From Endocalyx cinctus (Eukaryota > Ascomycota > Sordariomycetes > Amphisphaeriales > Apiosporaceae): DNA of 64,000 nucleotides. The notes under the pieces were generated by a model. It did no database searches and was not told the origin of the DNA. It worked only from the letters and a program-made list of their open reading frames with translations. The stretch spans positions 2,940,441 through 3,004,440 of the forward strand of contig BCKC01000001.1 of NCBI GenBank assembly GCA_001600455.1, written 5' to 3'. This document shows positions 1-9,932 of this stretch, piece by piece (position 1 is the stretch's first letter; every line of letters begins with the position of its first letter). A program made the translations under genes and the position numbers.

Positions 1-65
1 ATGACAGCCACGAAACCTTTTACCCCGAAGAGCTTCTGTGCATCAAATTGATGGGTGTCGGCCAT
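1..65 (-). CDS. Short-chain dehydrogenase/reductase, first exon only (partial)
   Basis: Reading leftwards from an ATG at 65, the frame gives MADTHQFDAQKLFGVKGFVA and then leaves the window. The pattern 'LF-VKG-VA' directly before the expected Rossmann TGxxxGIG loop is how many fungal SDR enzymes begin, so this is probably the N-terminus of an NAD(P)-dependent oxidoreductase. The glycine-rich loop itself lies outside the window, so the call rests on about 21 residues. It is on the same strand as, and downstream of, the nitronate monooxygenase at 699-1915, about 630 nt away. No co-regulation can be shown from sequence. Confidence 0.6.
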   Translation of the reverse strand, partial: MADTHQFDAQKLFGVKGFVAV

Positions 66-698
66 TTTCAAGATCTTTGGACTGACGTTGAAACTTGAAA
101 TACAAAGAGATATGGATACGAAGGGTTTCAGGGAGGAGGCATATGTTCTTGATATATATTAATAAAGAGACACGTCCTCAGAGGTCTTCATATCCGTTTC
201 AAAACCATCTTCTTAAAATTTTACAAGCATAAGTTACAATAAATTTTTACCTCCATTATATATGCATGACATCTTGAACATCGAAGGGGAATGGTGACGT
301 AACTTCAGATGGTGTGCCGCGAAACCACGTGTCACTGGGATTCTCAGGACCATCAGCTCCGGTGACACCTATCGCACCTGCATCTTTAAAGTATACCAAT
401 GTCAATGCAATAATAGTCTATCAGTCCACAGCACACTTAGATGAAGCTGTATGAATTTAGAATACGTACATAGTACTTAGACTTCAACTACGATTTATCA
501 ACGATAAAACTCTGCACAATTGACTCTCTCAGTTGTATTGGGTTTGACATTTTTTATTCAAATATCCATTTAAGTATATATTTATTTCTTTACACGCGGT
601 CTCAAATAAAAGGGAATAAACCCACCTGTCTCCAGGTCATATATCGTATCAACGGCATTTGCGACTAATCACCCAATTCCGGTCCGATCACCACCTCT
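66..698. other. Intergenic: SDR promoter and NMO 3' flank
   Basis: No coding frame is supported here. The stretch contains the 3' flank of the nitronate monooxygenase (right side) and the upstream region of the SDR (left side). A CACGTG hexamer occurs near 326-331. The rest is AT-rich and unremarkable. Confidence 0.6.
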
Positions 699-1915
699 TT
701 ACAACTTAGCGAGCATCTTGCTTCCCTGTGCCATGACCGCCGCGGCATCGTTTACGAACTCGTCTACCACCTCCTTCGCGCTCTTCTGGTCGTTGACCAA
801 GGCCGCGCACTTGCCCATGAGGTAAGGCCTGAACTGGTCCATGAGATCGTCGACGTCATCCTCGTTGACCTTTCCGCCGCCCGGGAGGGAATCGGCTTGG
901 CCGTTCATGACCTTCTCCAAGTCCGACTCGTACGGGAGGACACCCTTGGCGGTCAGCTCCTTGATCTCGGCCTGGCGCTCGTTTTCCCAGTTCTCGATGT
1001 AGGGGTTCGTGCGCACGCGCAGGGGGCGGCCCGTGAAGATGAGCGTGCGGATCGTGTCGTCAAAGCTAGCCGTCTTGACGGATTCCTTATGCGACTCCGG
1101 CGCACCCGCCTCGTCGACCAGGATAAATCTGGTACCAACCCACACGGCGTCGGCTCCCATCATGAGAGAGGCAGCCAACATGTTACCGTTGTGGATACCA
1201 CCAGCAGCGATAACAGGTATTTGTTTGCCCGACAGCGGGCTCTTCTTGCCCTTGCAGATTTGGACGCAAGCCGGGATCAAGACCGTCGTCGGCACATCTC
1301 CAGTGTGACCACCACCTTCGCCACCCTGTGCGCAGATTATATCACAGCCAATGTCGATTGCCTTCTGGACGTGCTTAGGATGTCCAACCATGTTCATGTA
1401 GTATACGCCGTGTTTGTGAAGCTTGTCTACGACGGCTTTCGGGGGGACGCCGACGGCTGAAACGAATAGTTTGGCACCGGATTCGATTATAATGTCGATC
1501 AACGCGTCCAGCTTGCCCTTTGTGTAGTCGTAGTTTGTCTTTCGAGCATTGCCACCGACTTGAGGAAGCAGTAAATCAATACCAAAAGGCGCGTTCTTGT
1601 CGTGCATGTATGATTTCATCTCATCGATCTGTTCTTTCAACATTTCAGGGCTGTAAGACATTCCACCGATGACGCCGAGGCCGCCGGCATTTGTAACGGC
1701 AGCTGCCAACTTGGGACCAGCAGCGACGTTCATACCGGCCAGAAGGATGGGATGGTTGATTTTGAAGAGGTCGGTCACCTCGGTGCGAATCTTCTCTGTT
1801 CATACATGATGGTCAGCACCTAGAACTAAGTATTTCCACGTTCTTGAAGTTTATAGCAGTTCAGATTCGTAATAGTCGTAGGAATCAGGAATGATAACGT
1901 ACGTGGAGAGGCCAT
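699..1915 (-). CDS. Nitronate monooxygenase (2-nitropropane dioxygenase family), probably peroxisomal
   Basis: This is an FMN-dependent TIM-barrel enzyme that oxidises alkyl nitronates to carbonyl compounds and nitrite. The model has two exons, 1915-1903 and 1795-699, with an intron of 107 nt (GTACGT donor, TGCTGAC branch, CAG acceptor), giving 369 residues. The first exon is only 13 nt (MASP plus one base). It is needed because the open frame of exon 2 has no ATG near its start, only a GTG, and meets an in-frame TGA just upstream. Family signatures are visible: INHPILLAGM and GGLGVIGG at the N-terminus, CAQGGEGGGHTGD in the middle (flavin phosphate loop and catalytic His region), and PVIAAGGIHNG followed by GADAVWVGTRF. 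The C-terminus ends in AKL, a PTS1-type tripeptide, so import into peroxisomes is inferred. The length is normal for fungal homologues. Confidence 0.93.
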
Positions 1916-2900
1916 CTTTGCTGATTTTTATTACTTTCAAACAATAAAAGATAAAAAATAAAAGTGTAAAGGGTATCACAGGTATGCGGATGGCTTAAAG
2001 TTGAATGCTATATTGATACAAATACTAAAAAGATCTAAATAAACAATAAGAAATATGAAAGAATGAATCGCTATGAGAGGAGATGAAATAGTAATCCAAT
2101 GAATTCATAATAGATCTGGGGAGACCTGGGGAAGCCGAGGCTCATAACTGCTTAGTTCGGATCCTATTCCTATTCCGGAATAGTTCATAGTGGGTTTCAT
2201 GCACCGTTGAAAACCGAGAAAGACCGAGGCTACCTCGTAAATCGATAAATCTCGATATAAAATTGCATGTGGTAAAGTTATAAATAAATAGGGGTATTCT
2301 CCATAGATGTACATCCATAGCTCCATATGCTAACCGTCTAACCTAGCTGTATGGATATAGGCCTAGCTGTATCAATGGATCTCTCTCGGAAGGTGACCAG
2401 CTGACCAGATAGACATATAAAAAGTGTCAACCAGACTTGTAATACCTCAAACAAGATTAGTGACCAAAGAGTGCTCGTAGTAAATAAATTTACATATACA
2501 TCTTAAATGAGTACACATACCCTCGGCTGCCTAACATGGAGAATTATTAGACTATTAAAAACTATGCTGCAAGCCGAGTGTTGACCTAGTGAGCTGCAAT
2601 TGCGGAAAGAGAGGATAAAAGGAGAAGATGAGTAGACACAAAACGTAGTAAATCACATTTTTATAAAATTTCGACGTCGCTAGTAATGTAAACGACAAGA
2701 GTATCGTCTGTGACCGCATACCACATCGTATAACATATAAGCATGGACTAAACCAGCGGTAATACGCTGAAGTTTCTTGTGAAACTGGCAGTTTCTATTC
2801 ATATAAATCTATATTGGGTTGGGTATCATTTTAAGTATACATTTTATTCCTTAATTCTTTTTTTTTCTTCCCTCTTCTTCCTGTTTTCTGCCTCAATGCT
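1916..2900. other. Intergenic, AT-rich, upstream of NMO
   Basis: No gene is supported. It contains the promoter region of the minus-strand NMO, including a perfect palindrome at 2170-2183 listed separately. Short open frames here have no coding character. Confidence 0.6.
2170..2183. promoter_or_regulatory. 14-bp perfect palindrome CTATTCCGGAATAG upstream of NMO
   Basis: The sequence CTATTCCGGAATAG equals its own reverse complement and lies about 255-270 nt upstream of the NMO start codon. Inverted CCG/CGG half sites are typical targets of Zn2Cys6 dimers, so this is a candidate operator. The binding factor is unknown, and function is inferred only from symmetry and position. Confidence 0.35.
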
Positions 2901-3190
2901 CTAGGTATTAAACACATCAACGGAGCTGGCATATCTCGACCTCGAAAATGAACACATATGTTCCGTGTACTTCAACTGCCGTATATTCTCTTCCTCGCCG
3001 GGCGAGATGCTTTGGCCGAGTCGTATTTCGTTGGTAATGTCGCCGATTTCGAAAGATGACACGCACTGGCTTGCTAGCGCGATACACGCGTATCTTAGCC
3101 AAACCGAGGGCCGTGTTTCGCGGAGGGCGTGGGTTTCGTGAGTTAGCATCTCTCGCGAGAAGTCTAATGCACCTGTCCGATTTCCAAGCA
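2901..3190 (-). pseudogene. Orphan coding-like exon downstream of the membrane protein gene
   Basis: The frame runs from an acceptor-like TCTAG (just above 3190) to a TAG at 2901-2903 and reads like protein: VLGNRTGALDFSREM near the start, then RPSVWLRYACIALASQC and GEEENIRQLKYTEH. No ATG begins it. A 70-nt intron with a GTGAGG donor at 3260 would join it in phase to the coding-like stretch 3349-3261. It could be a 3' exon of the neighbouring membrane gene after that gene's frameshift, the remains of another gene, or chance. I do not recognise the family. Confidence 0.25.
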
Positions 3191-3340
3191 CTAGAATTAT
3201 AAAGAGTGAAGTGTCCCGCTTGACCTTTTAGGTCCGTAACTCCCCTCAATCATTCCTCACCCATATATTCTGGGAGGTTGCCGAGGGATCTTCCGTTCGG
3301 CTCACTCGGATTCTTCAGGTCGCTTTCAAATAATGTCCTT

Positions 3341-3768
3341 TCATGTTCCCTGCCACCGCTTCAGATCACTAACCAACACCTTCGTATTTCTCTCCTCCTC
3401 CGGAGTCAGCGTATTTATATCGGGTACCACATCGTACTTGGGGAGGAAGTCCCTAGACTCCGCGTTTGAGGCACTACTAGCGCGCGGCTCGCCCGCCGAA
3501 CGAGTACCCGAAGAACTGCGCGGGAAAACTGGCAATGGTTTCCGGGGCGGTATGGTTTTTAATTGTTGCAGCTGCTGGAGCTCGAAGCCGTTGCTGACGT
3601 TGCCGTTTTGATCGCCTTCGCGGCCTTGTTTCTGGATGGCTAATATGAGCTCTTGAATTCGCCGATCTTTCTTCAAACGGTCGATCTCGACGCAGGCTCG
3701 TACGAATAAGGTGAAATGAATGAGACTATGGAACGTGTATCATTTATTAGTTGTAATTTAACAAAGGT

Positions 3769-3816
<48 letters not shown>

Positions 3817-4482
3817 GGGGGGGAGGGGGGAATTGAAAAACTGGAGGAGCATACAATAGAATAATGACGAGAATAATATGCCCAATATCAAGGCCGAGAA
3901 CGCCGGGTTGACCATTATTTCCTTGGAATACGACTATATATATGTACCCGTATGTAGCCCGGTAGTTGATCGCGATGGACTGAAATATGATCGTCGCTAG
4001 AGCTATAAGCCAAAGGAATAATTCGACGCCAACTTGCCAGGCCGGCGAGAACCCTATTCTCCTTCGCGGTGCGCCGTCAATCGTCTTCCGCCTTTGTTTC
4101 ACGCATATCGCGATAAATTCGATTATGTCCCAGATGAGGCAAAGACCGGCCTTTGCGCGGGAATAGTTAGAGAGCAAAATCCTAATAATAACAAAAACAG
4201 GCTTATGTCTGCATCACGCGGTTGAAATCGTAATTGCCGCTTGACTTGAGGGATAAAGGGATAACATATACTAACTATGATAAAGCTAAAATTTAATGTT
4301 TTAAATGCGTTACGGTAATAGGCAATATTCATGGCGATAAGAAATCCGCCGACAAGGAAGGCCGAGATCGAGCTCAGAGATCGCAAGACGATTTTCACGG
4401 TGTCCCATTTTCGGTCGTTACCAACGATAGGCAGCGCTGGCAGTCGTTCCTCTCCCGGGGAACGGGGGATGGTCCAGCGCAT
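3341..4482 (-). CDS. Fungal multi-span integral membrane protein, unknown function, C-terminus probably frameshifted
   Basis: Three exons, 4482-4276, 4150-3855 and 3725-3341, give 295 residues; both introns have GT..AG ends and phases match (0 and 2). Four hydrophobic segments are visible: around SISAFLVGGFLIAMNIAYY, NFSFIIAGLCLIWDIIEF, ELFLWLIALATIIFQSIAI and GHIILVIILFLIHFTLFV, the last followed by RACVEIDRLKKDRR. This layout (short N-terminus, four spans, charged cytosolic tail) matches a common uncharacterised ascomycete membrane family. Intron 2 contains a long (TC)n tract on the coding strand. The frame stops at TGA 3341-3343 after DLKRWQGT, but removing one G from the GGG at 3350-3348 would continue with EHERTLFESDLKNPSEP and LGNLPEYM to a stop at 3250. 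A 1-nt insertion or a sequencing error is therefore likely. Function is unknown. Confidence 0.75.
3772..3812. repeat. (GA)n microsatellite inside an intron
   Basis: About 40 nt of uninterrupted GA dinucleotides are followed by a G-rich stretch, entirely within intron 2 of the membrane protein gene. On the coding strand it is a polypyrimidine (TC)n run between the donor and the branch region. Confidence 0.95.
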
Positions 4483-5257
4483 ATTCGGTAATGCAGTACC
4501 CTACGGATAAGGTCGCCTTTTGAAGGGTGTTTTTATTGAAGGCGGCGGGCGACGCCGAGCGATTGACGCGGTTGAGGCAAACAGAAAGAAATATTTGGGG
4601 AAATAAATCAATTAGCGAATTAATTACGATGATCCCACCAGCCCAATAGAATGGGGCCCTAGATCCTGATAGGATTTAGATGATAAAAGTCCTTCATCGG
4701 ATCGAATATAAAGAAGATCTCAACATGGCACAAAGCAAGATTGATGAAATATTAAGGGATTTTATTTGAAGAAGATAAAGTTTAATTGACAGGATTGTAA
4801 GCCAGCAATTTGGGCTTTCTTCACCAATCGTCAAGAATGGGGTCGCCTGTAAGCAGAAGGGGCAGAGGGGTCAATATGGTACAAGTATAGTGGCAGTGCA
4901 ATTTGAGTAACATAGATCATCCCTGTATTTTATCCCATTTCAGATGACAATAAACTACTGTGTATGCTGCAATTGTCATGAATTGGACTCAAGTTTTATG
5001 AAAATTCTTGAGGAAAAGTGCGTACGTAGGTGGTGCTAACGGCTAACTTCAAAGTTCGACTCATACCAAATTCCTACGGTGTTGACCCTGCTCCTTACAA
5101 CATATAGAAGTAACAAAAACAGAAAAAAAAAAAAAAAGAGGGAGCTGGACGAAAGAAGGTACCTAGATACGCCATGATTCTTTCTCTTCCATCGGGTATC
5201 AATTGCCTGTAATTCTATCCCAATTCTAGCCTCAAACGCCAATGCAAAATTTCATAA
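4483..5257. other. Intergenic between two minus-strand genes
   Basis: It holds the 5' flank of the membrane protein gene and the 3' flank of the gene at 5258. An A-rich run lies at about 5119-5136. I see no gene here. Confidence 0.6.
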
Positions 5258-6208
5258 TTAAACAGCTTCCCAGTCCATCGCATCAACTATCCAGTCCCAG
5301 TCTTCGTGAGAATCTGTCCTATAGTCTTCGGGACTGATGACGGACGCCGGGCCCTCTCCTGGTATTCCGTTTCCCTGAGAACCTGTTCTCTTCTCAGCGA
5401 CGTACCTCTCGGCTATTAGAAAGGCACGTTCGAACGCTGCAAAGAGTGTCTTCAAAATCCCTTCAAGATTGTAGGCCTCCAGCGGCGCGGGCATGAATCG
5501 GGAAGAAGGAAAGGAGGGGTCTCGGAGCTCCGGGTCGTCGCCGTTCTTCCATCGATTACGGAGGTCTTTAGCCCTCGATAGATGTTTACGTACTACCGAA
5601 TCTCCGCCGAAGATCTCGTACAACGGATTAGACGGGTCGTCAAGGGCCGAAAGCACGTTAGCGTGGTATCGATGCTGTAACATGCCTTCGCGGGGCAGAC
5701 CGAATTTGTCCGTGTTGCCCGTGTTGCTAGTAGTCGCTCCAGCACCTGTAGACTCGTACCTACTCGCGGAGATCTCATTGCCATAATTTCCATTGCTACC
5801 GTTGCTATGTGTTCCTTGCCGGGCATGGATAATTATGCCGTACACGCCCATAAGATGGACCAAGGCGCGCTCGATGAGCATGTAATATTCAAAGAAGTCA
5901 ATCTTAAAATGTATTTCGTTTGCTTCGATGACTTTTTGATCTTTGCCTACACGATCCGTAGCTGTATTATACCCAGCCTCCAAAAAAGGAAGCTTCCAAT
6001 TGAGCCGGGCTACGATCTTGAGGAACCTGGACAGTTCTCGTTCGGGTGTCGACGGGCCTGATAAAGGAGCGGTCGGGTAATTAGAAGGCACGGTGGACAA
6101 TGAAGAAGTCGAGGGTAGAGTAGAATTTCTAGGATCTTTTCGGGGCCAAGAGGAGGACATGCGACGGACGGACGCCGGTGCCCATCGCGAAGCAGATAGG
6201 CCACCCAT
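5258..6208 (-). CDS. Conserved fungal protein of unknown function
   Basis: A single exon of 316 residues starts at ATG 6208. The N-terminal 55 residues are Ser/Pro/Arg-rich and probably disordered. A folded region begins at ELSRFLKIVARLNWKLPFLE and continues through EIHFKIDFFEYYMLIERAL. A low-complexity Ser/Gly/Asn insert follows, then a helical segment with HRYHANVLSALDDPSNPLYE and SRAKDLRNRWKNGDD, and an acidic Trp-rich C-terminus (DWDWIVDAMDWEAV). The mix of a conserved helical core with variable linkers is typical of ascomycete-specific proteins. No signal peptide, membrane segment or catalytic motif is visible. I do not recognise a named family. Confidence 0.8.
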   Translation of the reverse strand: MGGLSASRWAPASVRRMSSSWPRKDPRNSTLPSTSSLSTVPSNYPTAPLSGPSTPERELSRFLKIVARLNWKLPFLEAGYNTATDRVGKDQKVIEANEIHFKIDFFEYYMLIERALVHLMGVYGIIIHARQGTHSNGSNGNYGNEISASRYESTGAGATTSNTGNTDKFGLPREGMLQHRYHANVLSALDDPSNPLYEIFGGDSVVRKHLSRAKDLRNRWKNGDDPELRDPSFPSSRFMPAPLEAYNLEGILKTLFAAFERAFLIAERYVAEKRTGSQGNGIPGEGPASVISPEDYRTDSHEDWDWIVDAMDWEAV

Positions 6209-6820
6209 CTTTATGGCTTTCTCGAAAGATTGTGGAAGTAGAAGGAAGTGGTGAGTGGTGAAGTAATAATTAACAAGTACTCACGAAGTATATAACATTT
6301 TGGATGAAGGATAATAAGTATAATAAAATGGAACAGACTACAAGAAGAAAAGAAAAGAAAATAAGAAGAAAAAAAGTTTTACAAGGTTGGTGAAGAATAT
6401 ATGTTTCGTAGAATAATGAGATTGTTCTCTCTCGGGACAAAAGCCATTGTTGACGTTGGTGTTCCATCCAGACATGCATCAATTGATGGAGGTAGCATGA
6501 AATAAAGAGGGGCGTAATTGGTTCGATAGGGTACAAAGTAAGTTCCAGTTGCTTAATATAGTGTAAATACGCTTTTAAATATGTACTGTAGCACTTCATA
6601 CATATACGCTAAATTACCTGCAGTGGACCCCTTCAGCCCTATTTTCAGGGACTGCAAGAAATGCTTCTACTATGTAGTACGCGTATATAAAGAACGTTAC
6701 ACGGCTACTATTCGGTGTTCGCCCCTTTCTCTTACAATAATTCAACGTTATAGCAGTAAGTACTTACTACACGTAAGTACTTCCAGATAACCTCTCTTAT
6801 TCACTACCTAACCTAGGCTG

Positions 6821-6849
6821 CTACCTAGGTAGCTGGGTAGGTACCTAAC
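6821..6849. repeat. ACCTAGGTA/GGTACC palindromic motif cluster
   Basis: The stretch contains CTACCTAGGTAG (a perfect 12-bp palindrome) followed by GGGTAGGTACCTAAC. The same motif recurs in other intergenic regions of this window (27226-27247, 37210-37235, 38113-38122, 62531-62544) and not in exons I examined. Confidence 0.6.
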
Positions 6850-7061
6850 ATAGAATTAAGTAAACAAATCACCCGTGGACATCATCATGTTGTTTAATTG
6901 TATGTGTGAAAAAGCATGTGTTCCATTAGGTGTTATCTCTATACAAATTTTCACCAGGTATTTACAGTATGTTGTTTCGGAACAACATATCTCCGGTATC
7001 TAATCTGACACATGTTTACCTTTATCGTATTGAAAAGGCAATCACATTGGAAACAGTATTT

Positions 7062-7089
7062 CCTTCCTGCCTTCCTGCCTTCCTGCCTT
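7062..7089. repeat. CCTTCCTG short tandem repeat
   Basis: About three and a half copies of an 8-bp unit lie some 120 nt upstream of the C2H2 gene. Confidence 0.9.
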
Positions 7090-7210
7090 GCTATATGTAC
7101 ATGGTAACCCTATCATTACCTACTGGGTACTCTGAACCCAAAGAAAAGCGCGTCATAGTTGAAAGTCTACATTGGAACATTTAGTCCGTAGTTAGGTAGG
7201 TCTGGATTGA

Positions 7211-8668
7211 ATGGATATACACTACTTTCTATCTCGAGATCATTCAGCATTACGTGAGTACGTGTACCTGAACAAGAAACCCTCTTCATATATGCCTCTT
7301 TCAGTTCAGTGTTCTACTTCGATTTTATCATTTTTTAAATTAGTCATGCACAAGAAAAATAAGGACAAGCAGCCCACGCGGGCTCTGAGCCGTTGCATCT
7401 GTAAGCGCTGCGGGAAGACATTCAACGACATCTCAGAGCTTAGATCTCATCAACACGGTGAGGTTCATTGCTATTGTCCACACTGCGATGTCATATTTAA
7501 ATCCGCCCAGCAACAAATGGAGCATTGGCGTAAGAGCCATAAATCCACCGGTGTTCAATGCAGTACTTGTGCACGTATCTTACCCACCAAAGAAGATACT
7601 TTCACCCATTGTTGCCACTGCGACCGTTTATTCCAATCCAAAGATGCCCTTCGAAGCCACATGACTGCCAAAAAGCACCAGAAGGTTCCCCCTAAGGAGG
7701 CTATCCCAAGCCAGGATCCAGTTGTACCTCGACTAGAACCGATAATTCAATCAAGCACAACTTCACTCTTGATGCATTGTCCCATGTCCGGTATATGCAA
7801 TCTCTCGTTCGATAAACCTGGACTTATGGCCGCCCATTTTATCGATCGAGATTGCCAATCCGGTTTAACGTTAGATGAGGCCCACCGTATTAATACCACG
7901 GGTTTTAATTCGATATCCACTCCCGAACCCCCCGAGGCTCCAGATACTCCCGAAAACTGGCTTATACGCTTGTTCGAACAGTTTTGGAGTAGGAAAGATC
8001 AGGAGATGAACGGGGCCAGATTCCGCCCATGGATTACAGAGCCTGATGAAGCTAACGCACGGTCTGGGTTAGGTGCCATTGGTCAGAAAGAGGATACTAT
8101 TATGGACGGCAGTAGTAATTCCATTCCTGATATATCTTCTATCCTAGACTTAGCTGCCCGTACAAATCCTCGGCTTAGTGCTTCTAACAGGGTCAGGCGT
8201 AATGGATTCGATCTGGGTTCCGCCCAAGAACATCATTCGCGGAAGGAAGACAGTTCTTTAGACATGAAACTACCTCAGATACACGTTGCATTGCCGCCCA
8301 TCGAGCGCACCGCGACGTTTACCCAGGAACGCCCAGTCACTCAAGATGTTGAAAAGATTCCTTCAGGAAACTGCCTATCCAAAACGCGTGGCTACCGCCA
8401 AACCACGTTGACTTTTGGACAGTTCACGCTTACACCCGTGAGGGAGTCGTCAAGCTCTATAGCTGGAGACGAGAATCCAGCTCTTCCTCTAATTAACTCC
8501 CCTTGCACAGCAAGAATGGATAATAGCATACCAACTGGGTTAAATGATTACTCGTGCAAAAAGATAACAGGTCTGGAAAAGCCTAGTCCACCCCGCTGTG
8601 ATGCGCAGTCTGAGAGTGCAGCATACCAGCAACCCCGGCATCAAACAATAATCGCGAAAGAGGAATGA
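7211..8668 (+). CDS. C2H2 zinc-finger protein (putative nucleic-acid-binding)
   Basis: The open frame encodes 485 residues. Zinc-finger-like segments are consecutive: CKRCGKTFNDISELRSHQ, CPHCDVIFKSAQQQMEHWRK..H, a degenerate CSTCARILPTKED segment, and CHCDRLFQSKDALRSHM..KKH. A later degenerate finger carries CNLSFDKPGLMAAHFIDRDC. The rest (from about residue 225) is Ser/Pro-rich and probably disordered. The start is uncertain: the first 45 residues are not conserved-looking, and a GTGAGT donor at 7254 with a TAG acceptor ending at 7343 would remove 90 nt in frame. M46 at 7346 (MHKKNKDKQ), directly before the first finger, is an alternative start. Fungal proteins with such paired fingers are usually called C2H2 domain proteins without a known target. 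Confidence 0.8.
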   Translation: MDIHYFLSRDHSALREYVYLNKKPSSYMPLSVQCSTSILSFFKLVMHKKNKDKQPTRALSRCICKRCGKTFNDISELRSHQHGEVHCYCPHCDVIFKSAQQQMEHWRKSHKSTGVQCSTCARILPTKEDTFTHCCHCDRLFQSKDALRSHMTAKKHQKVPPKEAIPSQDPVVPRLEPIIQSSTTSLLMHCPMSGICNLSFDKPGLMAAHFIDRDCQSGLTLDEAHRINTTGFNSISTPEPPEAPDTPENWLIRLFEQFWSRKDQEMNGARFRPWITEPDEANARSGLGAIGQKEDTIMDGSSNSIPDISSILDLAARTNPRLSASNRVRRNGFDLGSAQEHHSRKEDSSLDMKLPQIHVALPPIERTATFTQERPVTQDVEKIPSGNCLSKTRGYRQTTLTFGQFTLTPVRESSSSIAGDENPALPLINSPCTARMDNSIPTGLNDYSCKKITGLEKPSPPRCDAQSESAAYQQPRHQTIIAKEE

Positions 8669-9932
8669 TGTGACGGTAGTGGGCTATTAAGTTACTTTCG
8701 AGATTCCGGGTCTGATATTGAAGCTACACGGCGGGGAGACAGGATTTTGTTCGTACGAGTCCGTTATAGTCGGACCCTCGGCCAGCCCACACAGCTTATA
8801 TGTTAAGCAGGCACCTTCTTATGTATTCACTAACATACAGACGCAATGGTACGTGAGTGAGTAATTTTGATGAGATGGTATATATATATATGGCCGGGTA
8901 TGCTCCCGAAAGTCTTATAATCTTATCTTTAGCTTTAGAAACCCTTTTTAGTATTACTCATACAAAGATAACGGTCGAATAGAGTGAGATGTTTACTCTC
9001 CATAATCTCAAATACCAGTTATTCATACTTTCTACTAACACGTCACATAACATAACATCAGACGTACCTGTTCCATAAGTATGGATGTCACAGCCTGGCC
9101 CACGGGAAATAAAGTGCGCAAACCACATGTTCGATCATATGCTCATATAGTACTAACACACTCTTGCCTCTCTACTGTGTAACTATGGGGCATAAATAAA
9201 GGAGCTTATAAACAGACTTCTTAACTCGAGGTTTCATGTCATCTCATTAGAAATTATTAATAAGAATCCACCGATACACCGACAATCCGTGATGCGCCCC
9301 AGCGCCTTTCGGGCGAGGCTATCAATGTATAATCAAGCTGTTAATCAAGCTGTGATTCACAAAGAGGGGAACAGAGTCTCGAAGGAGCATCTCTTAAATG
9401 ATCCCCCTCCTTTCCAAAGAAATACGACCCCCATTGTTGAACCCCAACTGCACCAATTCTTACAGCACAGCCAACTCTACAACACTAGACATATATGCTT
9501 ACCAACTACCGTGATATATATATATATACGGATATACGGATGTAACGCAAAAGTAACACAATCCATACATCCATACGACTAAGAAATAAAGAAGTACCAG
9601 CCAAGGCTACACACGGAAGCTGTACCATAGCCATGAAACTTTATTGTTAAGTAACTTAAAAATAGACAAGAAGCCCCCGCGCAGCTCAAGCAACCTATTG
9701 ATTCTTCTTATTGTATTGTATGTCAGTATCCTTCCTGCATCTAGTCAATTTTATTTATTAGCTTCCGTGATAGCATAGAAAAGAGAAAATAGAACTCAAG
9801 CCCGCCGTCTATTGAGTACTTAGTCGGTTTATCTTCCCTACCCAACACATCATCGACAAACTCACGCATCTACCACAATAAATAATCGTCGAGCATTTAG
9901 TCGAAACAGTAAAAGTAGTATAGAAAGCAAGC
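8669..9932. other. Intergenic, no gene seen
   Basis: It contains the 3' flank of the C2H2 gene and the promoter of the CVNH-like gene. Short TA repeats occur near 8880-8890 and 9514-9530. An open frame at 9289-9582 has no coding character. Confidence 0.6.

Larger units (their letters stand above)
6209..7210. other. Divergent intergenic region between 5258-6208 and the C2H2 gene
   Basis: This is the shared upstream region of two divergently transcribed genes. It contains a nested palindromic ACCTAGGT cluster (6821-6849) and a short CCTTCCTG tandem repeat (7062-7089). There is no coding frame. Confidence 0.6.

Noticed and set aside
897..1460. A 187-codon plus-strand frame over the NMO gene
   Set aside because: It is antisense to strongly conserved NMO motifs and has no protein-like character of its own.
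5593..6061. Plus- and minus-strand frames over 5258-6208
   Set aside because: Shadow frames of the conserved protein; no start context or composition of their own.
9289..9582. A 97-codon plus-strand frame
   Set aside because: No recognisable domain; it spans TA repeats and is AT-driven.
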